Source: Lycorma delicatula (Eukaryota; Arthropoda; Insecta; Hemiptera; Fulgoridae). Taken from it: a DNA stretch of 64,000 nucleotides. Under the pieces are notes generated by a model that ran no database searches, was not told where the DNA came from, and saw only the letters and a list, made by a program, of their open reading frames with translations. Numbering within the stretch: the first letter of the stretch is position 1; each line of letters starts with the position of its first letter. The translations under genes were made by a program, and so were the position numbers. Of this stretch, positions 43,650-54,727 are shown in pieces. The DNA lies in NCBI RefSeq assembly GCF_047948215.1, contig NC_134465.1:46717946-46781945 (forward strand), written 5' to 3'.

Positions 43650-44400
43650 TTATTTAAATATAATTTTTTTTTCGTTTCTTTAATTTAATGACGCTAACTA
43701 AAGCGCGCGCGTATATCGTATTTATTTAATTCGTACGGGTGTGGTAATACTAGCGGCGAAGGTCAGCGCTAACTAAACTGATATAATTTCACAACTTACA
43801 TAGAATAAATTTCGCTTGTTCGGTTGGCAGATTGATGTAGCCTCGAGAATTAACGCACCAGGTACTGGGCGATATGGTTTGAGAAGCAGCCACACGAATG
43901 TTAATTTTGCACACTTTAAATATTATTCATTTAATTCTACCTCTCACCAGTGACGTATAAAATAGCAGAAGACTACAACAGAATTTTTTGGTGGGGGATG
44001 CGTTTTGCTAAAACATTTTTTTACAAATATTGTTATTATTTAATCTTTATGTATAAAAAAAAAATATGACCTTATTAGGCAATATCTCGAGATACTGAGG
44101 CTGACCTTGCTTTACACCCTCATTTCCTTGACTGTTTAAGTTAAAAATTTCATCAGGCAACATATATAGATGTCATTTGGGCAAGTTTGGTCAAGATAGG
44201 TCTGAACCTATCTTGATATAAGATATAAGATGATTTAGAGAAACCGACACCGAAAACGAACATTCGAACACTAACATCCGGAAAAATTCCATGCGGTTTT
44301 TTGGGTTCCTTAAGTGTCAAAACGTCAAAATTTAGTGAAAACCACATTTGTCCAAATTGGTCCGATTACAATACTTTCCTACTTGAGCTGTAGCTCTGCT
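43650..44400 (-). repeat. CpG-rich dispersed repeat RG, copy 1
   Basis: Reverse complement of 62260-63010 in block order: AAAGCGCGCGCGTATA, GGTAATACTAGCGGCGAAGG, CTAACTAAACTGATATAATTTC, TTTAATTCTACCTCTCACC, GTGACGT, ACTACAACAGAATT, CAATATCTCGAGATA, CATCCGGAAAAATTCCATGCGG. A third partial copy is at 63770-63900. A short 11 bp-arm hairpin (44191-44216) lies inside. No coding region. Confidence 0.8.
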
Positions 44401-44496
44401 ACAACGCTATCTAGACGGGAAAGTAATAATTAACAACCCAGTTTGTAATACTAAATATAAAATCATATATCGCATTTATATACGAATTTAATAAAA

Positions 44497-44690
44497 GATC
44501 TCCGTGACAGAGTGGTAACGTCTAGGCCTTTCATTCGGAGGTCCTGGGTTCGAATCCCGGTTAGTCATGGCGGTTTTCATAGGCTAAAAAATTCCATTTC
44601 CTAACCCGGTTAATGGTAATTATGAGCCTGAATGTCCTCAAGCTTAATCTTTTTCAAATTAAAGTATGTTGAAAAATATTTTATTTAATT
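44497..44690 (+). mobile_element. SINE-2, tRNA-derived
   Basis: Head: CTCCGTGACAGAGTGGTAACG, CCTTTCATTCGGAGGTCCTG, box B GGGTTCGAATCCCGG. Body: ATGGCGGTTTTCATAGGCTA, TGAGCCTGAATGTCCTCAAG, and the 3' end TCAAATTAAAGTATGTTGAA. Box B is perfect but the anticodon arm and acceptor stem do not fold as a tRNA, so it is a SINE and not a tRNA gene. The 3' part recurs reversed at 45545-45625. Confidence 0.8.
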
Positions 44691-44845
44691 GGTAAAAAGA
44701 CAAGTTTCAAAAGTCGGAAGAATGAAATTACTTCTTTGTTCTTCATCTGAATCTGTAATGGCAGTTAACCCCTACTGAAATTCAATTGTTTGCGTATATA
44801 AAAATCACCTATATGTACAACGTATTGTATATAATTTGTTTATTT

Positions 44846-45006
44846 AACGCTAGTCAGACGAGGTTAGCGAGCGAAGCGAGCGTAATTTGTATTTGATTAG
44901 ATTATGTTGATTCCGTGTAATGATGTATCGCACACTACATCAATATAAGCTAACCAAACATAGCCTACCTCGCTTCGCTCACTAATTTCATCTAATTAAC
45001 GTTAAA
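44846..45006. mobile_element. small foldback element
   Basis: The left end TTTAACGCTAGTCAGACGAG..TTAGCGAGCGAAGCGAG faces the reverse complement of the right end, TTTAACGTTAATTAGATGAA..TTAGTGAGCGAAGCGAG. The arms are about 38 bp and imperfect. The same GCGAGCGAAGCGAGC core is in the large foldback at 50656-52025. Confidence 0.7.
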
Positions 45007-45014
45007 TATTCAAA

Positions 45015-45075
45015 TTATATATATATATATATATATATATACTAGCGGACCCGACAGACGTTGTCCTGACGCGGC
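45015..45075 (-). repeat. (TA)n with dispersed-element end
   Basis: A TA run to 45041, then ACTAGCGGACCCGACAGACG and TTGTCCTG. It reads in reverse as a GGGTCCGCTAGT end. Comparable to the end near 4840. Confidence 0.6.
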
Positions 45076-45544
45076 ATTATTCTGTAATAAATGTACACAC
45101 ATAAATATAAATAACTTAATTAAGTTAAAATTAGCAGGAATGTGTTCTAAATTTCATTAAAATGACTATTAGTATGATATTATCAGTTTGTGATTGTTGT
45201 TTTATTGTAATGGGTTTATTGATTAATTATGTGTGGTATGGTTAATATTTATTTCACTAAATATTGAGATGTCCGACGAAAATTGAATTAAAAAATCGAA
45301 ACATCGTAAAATTAATAATTAGTGTAATTAATAAAATTTTCATCCACATTACTACTAATTTTCACTTACCTCGTTCTAAAAAAGTACCTCCTACATATTT
45401 TTTTTTTTTTATTTAAAAATTTTGATGTTTCATAACCATGTAACAGCTTAATTAATCAATTAATAAAAAAAATTAAGCACTGTAAAAAAACAACGTAGTT
45501 AAAATTTTAGTAGAAATTTTTTAAACTTATATTTTTATTAATTA

Positions 45545-45625
45545 CATAACATATTTTTCAACATACTTCAATTTGAAAAATATTAAGGTTGAGGACGTTT
45601 AGGCTAACAATTACCCGGTAAACTT
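45545..45625 (-). mobile_element. SINE-2 3' part
   Basis: The reverse strand reads GCCTAAACGTCCTCAACC and TTTTTCAAATTGAAGTATG then TTGAAAAATATG, matching the 3' body of the SINE at 44497. Confidence 0.7.
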
Positions 45626-45921
45626 CTATGGTAAATCAATTTATCAAAAAATAAAATAAAAAAGTGTAAATGTTAGAAAGTACATGTAACAAAATTAAAT
45701 GATAATTAATTATTAAATAAATTTAATGAAATATGTAATTTAATTAATTAATTTACAATTACCTGATAAGCTCTAAAAAAGAAAATATGTAAAAGAATGC
45801 GACGTAGATTAAACATCATAATACGTTCGACGTAGTTAAACAAGAAAACAGTATGCTAAACTAACAGAGGAACACAGTCAGCGCAATCAAATAACACAAC
45901 CGATTGTACGCGGAGTTAACC

Positions 45922-45957
45922 GAGAAGAGCCGAATCGCATACGATTCGGCTCTTCTC
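45922..45957. repeat. perfect 16 bp hairpin
   Basis: GAGAAGAGCCGAATCG, 4 nt loop CATA, then the exact reverse complement. Confidence 0.95.
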
Positions 45958-46980
45958 ATAAGCAGAGATCAACTATCCAAGTGTAACTCGTTTGTTTATT
46001 GTATTGTTAATTCTTTTGAAAGTTTATTCATATTTTTATGCTTCAAAACTGTTATAAATGGATCTTTATTGTAGAATTACAGATAATAATTAATATAATA
46101 TATTTATTATTTATTTTATGTATACGTAATAATATTAATTGTTAATGATATTACATTGTAATTATATACGTTATTAACACAACACAGTTATTTCCGTTAG
46201 ATTAAATATGGTTGTTTCTTCAAGAGTTAATCTAATATCATTTCAAAGATGTTTTATATCATTACAATTTTACATTTTTAAATTGAACAAAAGATTTCAT
46301 AGTTTTATTAAATTTTGGTTTTAAAATTAAAAAAAAAAAAAAAAAATTAAATTTTTTTTTTTATTGAATACAGTTCTGGTAAATTGACGTAATAAAAAAA
46401 TCTGTATATGCTATTTTCCTCGGTTTTATTTATTTCACTATTTTTGTATTTATTCAGGTTAAATTTTTAATATCTGAAACACAAGAATAGTGTCCAATAA
46501 AATATATATAATTGGTTTTTAATGTATTTTTTTTTTTTTTTTGGTTAAAATTTAAATATAATATGTATATATGGGATAATCATAATACTGTTTAAATAAA
46601 AATTTAATTTAATTCCAAAAGATGAATTAAAATTTTCAATCTGCTTACTGTTAACAAATATCTTAACGAAATTCGGAAAAATAAAATTTTCAATTCGATC
46701 CATAGGTACATACGTGCGTAGTGTGTGTGCACACACACACACACACACACACATAAATACAAACATAAAGTATCCCGAAGGATGTTGGTCAAACTTATCG
46801 GACCGATTCAGGACATAAAAACAAACAAAAAAAAATTTATATAGACCACTTAGCAATCAATCTGCTTGATAACAGCAGGGACGTCCGAAGGTTGAAACGT
46901 CTCCATATACTTGACTTACAGGCTACTGAATGACACTTTGATAAATAACAACACGAAATCTAGTGATATTATTCTTGTTC
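45958..46980. other. AT-rich stretch with a CA run
   Basis: No gene. (AC)n microsatellite at about 46721-46753. Confidence 0.55.
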
Positions 46981-46984
46981 AGTT

Positions 46985-47195
46985 TTTTTTTTTTTTTGAG
47001 GCCACATTGGACCACTTTAGTCATCCATATTGTATCGATTTTCCCAGTATTTCTTCATTCTATCGGATCGTTGCTTCCTGATCTCGTCTGTGACCTCCAC
47101 TTTGTTATGCCTTTCTAATTTTTAACGTTAAATCGATTGTTTTGAAGTGCGCAGTTAAGTTTAATTTTATCACAGGAGACCGCAACCCTCAAGCC
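46985..47195 (-). pseudogene. LINE-B 3' end
   Basis: The reverse strand reads a basic LINE-B C-terminus: DEIRKQRSDRMKKYWENRY. After a stop comes the short UTR CTAAAGTGGTCCAATGTGGCC and a run of A. The UTR matches that of the LINE at 17436 (CTAAAGTGGTTCTTTGCGG). Heavily 5'-truncated. The tail here is plain poly-A instead of AAAT units. Confidence 0.78.
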
Positions 47196-47199
47196 AATT

Positions 47200-48190
47200 T
47201 CTTGTTTACTTTACTTATTTCCTTTTTTTGGTTTGACTATTTATTTGTTTATTGGTTTTTATCTGTTTATATTTTGTTTTTATGGGCTATGAAATGTTGA
47301 CAGAAATATTTTTTCTAATGAAGATTATTGTTTACTGATTATTGTTATCAATTTCTTATTATGGGAATTCCTTAAAAACTCCTTATCATACTTCTTATCA
47401 AACGATTTACTTATGGTTCCACTTAAGGGGCCGATTGTAAATATACTGGTCGTAGAAAAAAAACAAAATATGGACAAGTGTGCCTTATCTTCCTTGATTT
47501 ATTCCCAATTTTAGTCATAATTTTGTGTTTTTGCCATAAAGATATACGACAACGATACGAGATATTTTAATGAAATTTTTATGCTTATTTTTCCCCAAGT
47601 TAAAACAAGCAGAAAATTAACAGTTTGCATAATTTTTGTAATCCAAATTAACAATTTTAACCATATCTCATGTATTTACCAACCGATCTGAAAAAATGAA
47701 ATGTCATTTTGTTTACAATAAAAGGTTGAACATTTTATCTAGTATAAAATAATTCCGGAAAAGAAATATATACAATGATATTTATAATGGCCAATAAATT
47801 TTAAGAATTATCCATTTTAAGAATCGCCCCGTTTTGGAATTTTCAAAAGTAAAATATATAAACTTATTTATTCTGTAGATGTAGTTGTTTATATATATAC
47901 TCAAATTTCACGGTGGGTAAAGGAAAATTAACCTAATGTAACTTAAATTTAACGTAAACCTAATTAAATTTCACCTAAACCAAGTTAGTTATTTACTCTG
48001 TAAATGATATAAGTTGTACATTTACAGAAAACCCACACCTTAATCTTTCTCTCATCTAATTTAAGCTGTAAATCTTTCCTAACATAAATTCAACCAAAAT
48101 CAAATTATTTAGTTCTAAGATAATATATTTAACATTTGTACAGTGCTGAATTACAAGATTTTAGAAGTTTAGAGATTTAAGAATTCATGA
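47200..48190. other. AT-rich non-coding stretch
   Basis: No gene or recognised repeat. Confidence 0.45.
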
Positions 48191-48195
48191 GTATT

Positions 48196-48508
48196 TTACA
48201 AGGAAGTATTGTGATCGTGAAAAATTTCTATTTTCAGATAACAACATAAATATCCATTTTAACCATCCCTGAATCCATTTTGACTATTTTCGGTGTGATA
48301 TCCGTACGTACGTATCTCAAATAACTCAAAAACGATTAGCCGTAGAATATTGAAGTTTTGGATTTTGAACTTTTGTAACATCTAGTAGTGCACCTCCCCT
48401 TTTGATAGCAATCGACTCGACCCAAAGTATCCAAAAAGCCAAAAATCAAACGAAATTTGGATTTTGGACTTTTTTTAACAACAATAATAAGCCCTCATTG
48501 AGAGGTTT
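48196..48508 (+). repeat. R600 5' half, abutting a mariner
   Basis: ACAAGGAAGTATTGTGATCG through TCAAATAACTCAAAAACG and TAATAAGCCCTCATTGAGAG. It stops exactly where mariner coding begins, and no R600 continuation is seen past the mariner. Confidence 0.85.
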
Positions 48509-49494
48509 TGAGGTACAAACGATTCAAAGGTGGATGAACGACAGTCGATGACGATGAGCATTCAGGAAGACCATCAACAAGCGCAACACCAGAAAACATT
48601 GCGAAAGTGCGAGAGGCTATTGTTGCAGATCGTAGACAAACAATCCATGATGTTTGTGCAATCGTACAAATGTCATATGGGTCTGTGCAACGCATCTTGT
48701 CGGACAACTTGAACATGAGACGCATCGCTGCAAAATTCGTACCGAGTCTGTTGAACAGCCACCAGAAACAAAATCGCGTAGCTGTCTGTAGTTAATTGAA
48801 AAATTCAACAAAAGATGACCCTAACTTCATCTCCAACATCATAACCGGTGATGAGACATGGGTGTACGGGTATGACCCGTACACCCATGACTAAACTAAG
48901 CAGTGGAAGTCGCCAAGTTTACCGCGGCCAAAAAAGCACGCCAAGTTCGCAGCACCGTGAAGTCCACGATGATTGTTCTTTTCGACATCAAAGGCATTAT
49001 CCATAAGGAATTTGTTCCTCTTGGTCAAACTGTCAATGGGATGTTCTATTGTGAAGTTTTGAAGCGGTTACATGAAAGCATTAGGCGCAAACGTTCAGAT
49101 CTATGGGGTAACAACAGCTGGGTTCTGCACCATGACAACGCGCCCGCGCACACATCGCTAGCCGTTCGGAATTTCTTGGCTTCCAAACAGACGGTAGTGA
49201 TTCCCCACACACCCTATTCGGCTGACCGTGCCCCGTACGACTTTTTTCTCTTTCCGAAAATAAAATTTCAATTGAAAGGCCGTCGTTTTAACACGATTGA
49301 GGAGATTCAGGAAGAAACGCAGAACGTGCTTCGAACACTTACACCTGCAGACTTCCAGGGATGCATGGAATCATGGGAAAAACGCTGGGATCACTGTATC
49401 AATGTCCAAGGACACAGTGGAAATTATAAGTTATGGTAAGCTATTTTATTTTTATGGTAAAATTCCCCGAACTTTTGGGTAGCACCTCGTATTT
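48509..49494 (+). pseudogene. DD34D mariner transposase, 5'-truncated
   Basis: Starts inside the DNA-binding domain (RFKGG, stop, TTVDDDEHSGRPSTS) and continues ENIAKVREAIVADRRQ, MSYGSVQRILSDNLNMRR. Catalytic triad: GDETWVYGYD (Asp 48850-48852), LHHDNAPAHTS (Asp 49134-49136) and RAPYDFFLFPK (Asp 49239-49241). Exactly 34 residues lie between the last two. A stop follows CS near 48795. A second stop (after YTHD) results from a local palindrome at 48857-48889. One A is lost in the A-run near 48930, shifting into the long frame 48903-49439. This ends HSGNYKLW at 49439. The 3' terminal-repeat-like end AGCACCTCGTA finishes at about 49493. No 5' end, so not mobile. Confidence 0.92.
48857..48889. repeat. 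perfect 15 bp hairpin inside mariner coding
   Basis: CATGGGTGTACGGGT, 3 nt, then its exact reverse complement. The left arm encodes the conserved WVYGY. The right arm takes the place of the residues normally following YDP and brings in a stop. Confidence 0.96.
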
Positions 49495-49496
49495 CA

Positions 49497-50400
49497 CTTT
49501 CTTGTGGACACGATAACTGCCGTAATTTTGCGCCAATCACTTTCTAATTGATACATAAAATATAACGATGAAAATCTGGGTAGAATTCGTTAATTGGAAA
49601 AATCGTGTCATGGGGGTGGAAAAGGGGCTTTTTCGAAAAAAAAAACAAAATATCGCTATAACTTTGTTATTAAGTAAAATATCAAATTCGTTTAAAGTTC
49701 TTACTATTCTTTGGGTAAGGGCCTAAAACTTATTAAAGTAAAGCTTTTGTATATCACCAACCATTGGCCCAGGGGGTGGAAAAAATGGGGATTTTGAAGT
49801 CAAAAAGAAATCATATCTCCGTTAACAGGCAGACTATCGAATCGGTTTAAAGTAGTTGTTAGTCCTTTAAACATTACCTAAAACTTTTGTCTGAAACAGT
49901 TTTTGATATCGCCAACTATTACGGCAAGGGATAACCAAAACAAAATATTGTTATAACTTTCTTATTAAGTAAAATATCGAATTCGTTTAAAGTTCCTAAA
50001 TTGATAGGAAGATAGGTTAATATATTTTTCTTTTCGGTATATTGAAACAAGGTAGGATATCTAACGTAAGTTGTAATACTTAATGTGGGTAATGCAGGCC
50101 TACTGTACTCTCAAATCATCTTCTCAACATCACTGTTGTTACATTTACTCATGTTTTTAAATAAAACTTTCTGAAAACATTGGTCCTCAAATAGATGTGT
50201 TGTCAAACAGTTCGGGAAGAATCATAAGGAAGTCTTGATAAATTTAGCAATGGCTTGTAGCGCAATGAGAAAACGTAGTGTCCGTAAAACATTGAAAGTA
50301 ATGTTTGATACGAGCTCGTACAATCCGAGTTCGTCTACCCCTATTTTATTCCGGTGAAATCTACCTCCGACTTCCGGAGTGCCGAAAGGAATTTTTTTCA
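49497..50400. repeat. dispersed repeat RD, copy 2 (inverted)
   Basis: TAACTGCCGTAATTTTGCGCCAATCACTTTC, TACTATTCTTTGGGTAAGGGCC, ACCTAAAACTTTTGTCTGA and GGTGAAATCTACCTCCGAC are reverse complements of blocks at 11990-12590, in mirrored order. A segment with TATTAAGTAAAATATC and GTTTAAAGTTC occurs twice inside (about 49670 and 49965). Confidence 0.72.
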
Positions 50401-50655
50401 ATCCCTTTTAAGTAATTTTTTTAAGATACATAGGTTTTTTATTTTTATACAACTCCAAAAATTCTTTGCTCCGGCAGAACCTTTCCTGTAAGAGTTTTAG
50501 GAAAATAAATATGGTTAATAAGAATCATAAAAATATATTTTTACGATTTGTTCAACTCATTTTACCGAAATCGATTTTGAAATTAGTAGAAGAAACAAAC
50601 TACACATAAATATTTGTTTTATACGATTATTACTTCCTAGGAAATATCTGATACT

Positions 50656-52025
50656 TACGTATTAACGCCACCGCAATTACAGCTTTATTTAAAAACAAAG
50701 TAGTCAATCGGATTTCGGTGGAAAATGGGCCGATATAGAGTTTAACATAAATAAATAAATATTTATTTTATAAATATAATTTAACCAATCTTAACCTACG
50801 CTCGCTTCGCTCGCTAACCTTGACTAATTAACACCGTAATTTTTTGAGTATTTATTTAATAAAAATTACAATTATTTATTATTTAAATAATCAAATTGCA
50901 ATAATTACTGAATTTATTAAATAAATACTCAAAAAATTACGGTGTTAATTAGTCAAGGTTAGCGAGCGAAGCGAGCGTAGGTTAAGTTTGGCTAAATTAT
51001 ATTTATATAATTTAGATACTACTGGGAGTAGTATCTGCCTATAGAACTGTTTCTTACGAGGCCCTCTGTGTGCTCTCGGGAATGTTACCGATTGACCTTA
51101 TCGCCAGATATAGAACTGACAGGTTTTTAGGGAGAGCAGAAAATGAAGTCAGGAAAAACATACATAGAATCTGGCAGGAGAGATGGGCGGAGGCTGGAGT
51201 GGCTGGATGGACAAGAACCTTAATTCCAGAATTAACAGGATGGATAAACAGGCGGCATGGAGAAACTGACTATTGGATCACCCAGTTCCTGACAGGACAT
51301 GGGTATTTCAATGGTTATCTCCATAAGGTGGGAAGAAGGAATGAACCCACGTGCATGTACTGCGAACAGAACGATGATTCTGAGCATACGTTTTTAGTAT
51401 GTAATAAATGGATAAGACTAAGACACGATGCGGGTATTCATGGAAAAACGCCGAAGGAAACCGTGGATTTCATGCTCAGCAGTAAGGAGAACTGGAGAAA
51501 GGTCGCTGATTATATAAAGACAGTACTAAAACAGAAGAATGAAGATGAAAGAAGTATGGGTTTCTAGTATGTTAGGTTGGGTGGACAGCCTCAGCGGTGA
51601 GAGCCAGCATGTTTACGTGTGCTGGTTTCAATGATCCGCTGAGGATTCCTTGGGGTGTGCTGTAGGGACAAGAGAGTATTATGAAAGTTCCGGGGATCAC
51701 ATCACGACTTGTAGGTATGATGTGGTTCCATAGAGGACATAATAGAGAATAAAAAATCTCAAAAGAGCCTCCGGTAGGCCTGACCTGCCATGCCGGTAGG
51801 CGGGGAGGACCTATTAGAGTAACGGACACTCCCCTGGGTGGCGTAATACCATCAAGTCGGTCCGGCCCAGGGGAGTAGAGAGAAAAAAAAAAAAAGAAAA
51901 ATTATATTTATAAAAGAAATATTTATTTATTTATGTTAAACTCTATATCGGCCCATTTTCCACCGAAATCCGATTGACTACTTTGTTTTTAAATAAAGCT
52001 GTAGCTGCGGTGGCGTTAATACGTA
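50656..52025. mobile_element. large foldback element split by a LINE
   Basis: The left arm is 50656-50863 and the right arm is 50912-51007 plus 51913-52025: about 209 bp each and almost perfect reverse complements, around a 48 bp AT-rich loop. Outer ends read TACGTATTAACGCCACCGCA. The middle has GGCCGATATAGAGTTTAAC. The inner part has ACGCTCGCTTCGCTCGCTAA and AATTAACACCGTAATTTTTT. The only clear break is the LINE at 51008-51898. Near-identity of the arms implies recent formation or conversion. No coding capacity. Confidence 0.93.
50994..51912 (+). pseudogene. R1-like LINE (LINE-C) 3' end, with target duplication
   Basis: The LINE insertion is 51008-51898, bounded by exact 14 bp copies of AAATTATATTTATA (50994-51007, 51899-51912). 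The frame is open from about 51016 to 51567: VVSAYRTVSYEALCVLSGML, then RTDRFLGRAENEVRKNIHR, RWAEAGVAGWTRTLIPEL, YWITQFLTGHGYFNGYLH, and a zinc-binding motif CMYCEQNDDSEHTFLVC (CX2C-X7-H-X4-C). It ends DERSMGF. This is the C-terminal end of an R1-clade ORF2 protein. A GC-rich 3' UTR of about 310 bp follows, ending GTCCGGCCCAGGGGAGTAG and poly-A. The surviving frame has no lesion, so the insertion is young. It sits in the right arm of the foldback. Confidence 0.94.
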
Positions 52026-52856
52026 TCTAACTAAATATCAAACAGTTCAAATATCGTTTATTTTCATAATTGACATGATTCTGTAATTAAATAAACTTTT
52101 ACTATGATTTTTAATAATAAATCGATTTTATTTTATTAAAAATATTTTTTTTTAGTGAACTGTTACTAAGGGTTACGTATAAATGTACTGAGCTACCTAT
52201 TTCTCAGAGCAAGGTGAAATCGTTATGAATTGATTGATTGTTGCCGCGCACTTTGAAACAATTAAATTTTTCGTTATTACATAGGAGGGATGTAACTCAA
52301 GTATATTGCTTTTACAACGATTAATTCCAATTTTATTACAGTTATTACGATTATTTTATGTTTCAAATAAATTACAGAGATAAGGTGAATATAACCAGCA
52401 ATTTTATAAAATTTACTTTATTTCTAAGAATTAAATAGAAATAAACATTTATGATGAACGCTAATTGAAATAGATTGAAAAAAACTCACAAAATCTGTTT
52501 ACAGGAATTATTTCTTAAGATCTATAAAACTACATAGTCATTTACTGTTAAACAATCATCTGCAAGTACTAAGGAAATTAACAGAACATAAAAAGTTAAT
52601 AAATAAAAGATTAAATACATAAATATATAACGCGCCTGGTTTTAGTTTGGTCGACGTATTTTAGATGTTTTTAAACTTTAAACAAAAACTATTTAAATTT
52701 GTTTTGCTGTTCTTATCAAGATCTTTTCTTGAGCATTCAGGAAAATTCCGGGGAAGTTTTTTTTTATCCGTAGAGAATTATATCTACTCTTTCCTAATTA
52801 AATTTATATAATAGTCTACTATTATATATTAATAAGAATAAATGTTTATTTATTCC
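52026..52856. other. AT-rich non-coding stretch
   Basis: No gene or recognised repeat. Confidence 0.45.
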
Positions 52857-53757
52857 TTCATATATTAACTTCTCTTCTCTTTTTCCTGTTTAGCCTCCGG
52901 TAACTACCGTTTATCAGAGGATGATATGTATGAGTGTAAATGAAGTGTAGTCTTGTTCAGTTCGACCATTCCTGAGATGTGTGGTTAATTGAAACCCAAC
53001 CACCAAAGAACACCGGTATCCATGATGTAGTATTTAAATCCGTGTAAAAATATCTGGCTTTACTAGGACTTGAACGCTGGAACTCTCGACTTCCAAATCA
53101 GCTGATTTGGGAAGACGCGTTAACCACTAGACCACTGATTCCCAAAGTGGTCTGGGTGGACCCCCAGGGGTCCACGGGAGACCCGACGGGGGTCTACGTT
53201 GGCATGACAAAAAAATGGGGGTTCACAATTCGTAAGCGAGGGTCCACGAAAATTCATCTGGTTTCGATAGTGAAGAACTAAAATGTTGGCTTGACTTTGC
53301 GTATCAATCTAGGCAGATAATGTTTTGAGAAGCTCAACGACTGTTATTTGTAAAAGCTTGCATATTCCATATTCAACGAACGTGTCGAGACTTGCAAAGC
53401 GCCGCCGCCGTCCGCAACGCTTGTTCAGACGTGCAAAGGGACGAAATACGACTTGTGGTGTGTGTGCTAGCAATCTTGCATGAACTTGTTTGATTCTTCA
53501 CTAATATAAATATGATTGCCAAGGATAAACGTTACTCATTTGTTTCTGGAATTTCGAAAAGAAAAGTAAAGTGAGTAGATGTTAGCGTTTGCCAGTGTCG
53601 GAAAAAGTAGTATGTACTTACCTGCAGGGGGTCCACTGGAGCTAGTACACTAGCTGCAGGGGGTCCACCGGAACCAGCAAAATTTTGAAAGTGGTCTATG
53701 AGAAAAATAAGTTGGGAACCTCTTCACTAGACCAACCCGATATTCATATATTAACTT
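52857..53757 (-). mobile_element. SINE-1 split by a hAT-like MITE
   Basis: The SINE in reverse orientation runs 52872-53742, including the nested MITE. The exact 15 bp duplication TTCATATATTAACTT lies at 52857-52871 and 53743-53757. The body has TTCCTGTTTAGCCTCCGG and CATTCCTGAGATGTGTGG. The head palindrome CCAAATCAGCTGATTTGG lies just before the interruption. The last few bases (AACCCGA) follow it. Confidence 0.94.
53126..53733. mobile_element. hAT-like MITE, about 592 bp
   Basis: The element is 53134-53725, flanked by ACTAGACC (53126-53133 and 53726-53733), an 8 bp duplication. The left end ACTGATTCCCAAAGTGG faces the reverse complement of the right end, GAAGAGGTTCCCAACTT. Subterminal GGGGGTCCAC motifs repeat at about 53165, 53628 and 53659. 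No transposase. It lies in the box A region of a SINE-1, so it is younger than that SINE. Confidence 0.88.
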
Positions 53758-53893
53758 ATAACGATGAAAATCTACGACGCGTTTTCTACCTGATTTAAAA
53801 TGTTTGATCCAGTAATCAAATTTGTACTGTTAATGCGATTTTTACCTCATTGTTTTAACATTCGCGAGAAATTTTAGACGATTTTTAAATTTC
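53758..53893. other. short spacer
   Basis: AT-rich, nothing recognised. Confidence 0.4.
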
Positions 53894-54221
53894 ATATAAT
53901 AAAAATCTTTTTTTTTTCCCTGTTTATCTTCCGGTAATTACCTGTTAGATAATACTTTAGAGGATGAATAAGGATGATATGTATTTTGAGTGTAAATGAA
54001 GTGTGATCTTGTACAGTCTTAGTTCGACCATTCCTGAGATGTGTGGTTAATTGACACCCAACCAATAAAGATCACCGGTATCCACGATCTAGTATTCAAA
54101 TCCGTGTAAAAATTACTGGTTTTACTAGGACTTGATCGCTGGAACTCTCAATTTCCAAATCAGCTGATTTGGGAAGACGCGTTCACCACTAGACCAACCC
54201 GGAGGCTTATATAATAAAAAT
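53894..54221 (-). mobile_element. tRNA-derived SINE-1 with target duplication
   Basis: The body 53907-54208 is in reverse orientation, between exact copies of ATATAATAAAAAT (53894-53906, 54209-54221). The head at the right has CAAATCAGCTGATTTGGG and CACTAGACCAACCCGG. Confidence 0.94.
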
Positions 54222-54725
54222 ATAATTACAGCATTCAGTCCCCCTCTACGGTACAGGTTTCAAGCAGAGCAAATACTCTAAAATAAATAAAAGATGCTTA
54301 TAATAATGAAATTATTTTTGAACGAATGATATTCTGTATATCAGTGGTATCGTCAGAAAGTTTACAGTTTATTCTATTTAATAACTTTTTCCAATATTTT
54401 TCTCTAATTATTAAAGATATTTCGTATTTATTAACTCTTTATTTATAATAATGAAAAGTTTTCAAACATCCAGAAATATATTAAAATGTTGTTATGCAAT
54501 ATTTAACCGTGTTTTTTAACCGTTAATATTTAAATATCAAAATATTCTTATTAAGGTAATGATAAATAATTTTTCGATGTTTCAGCTTTCTAAGTAAGAA
54601 ATATGAAATTAGTGATAAATAATTTTTTTTTTTAATTTAAACACATTAATCTATGCACATTTAAAAAATTTCTAAAATAGTATATTCAAATTTTTTATCG
54701 ACTTTTCGAAAAAAATTACGGCATT
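54222..54725. other. AT-rich non-coding stretch
   Basis: Nothing recognised. Confidence 0.45.
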
Positions 54726-54727
54726 AT

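Noticed and set aside
44497..44575. Functional tRNA gene
   Set aside because: Box B is perfect, but the anticodon arm and acceptor stem do not pair as a tRNA, and the sequence continues into a SINE body shared with 45545-45625.
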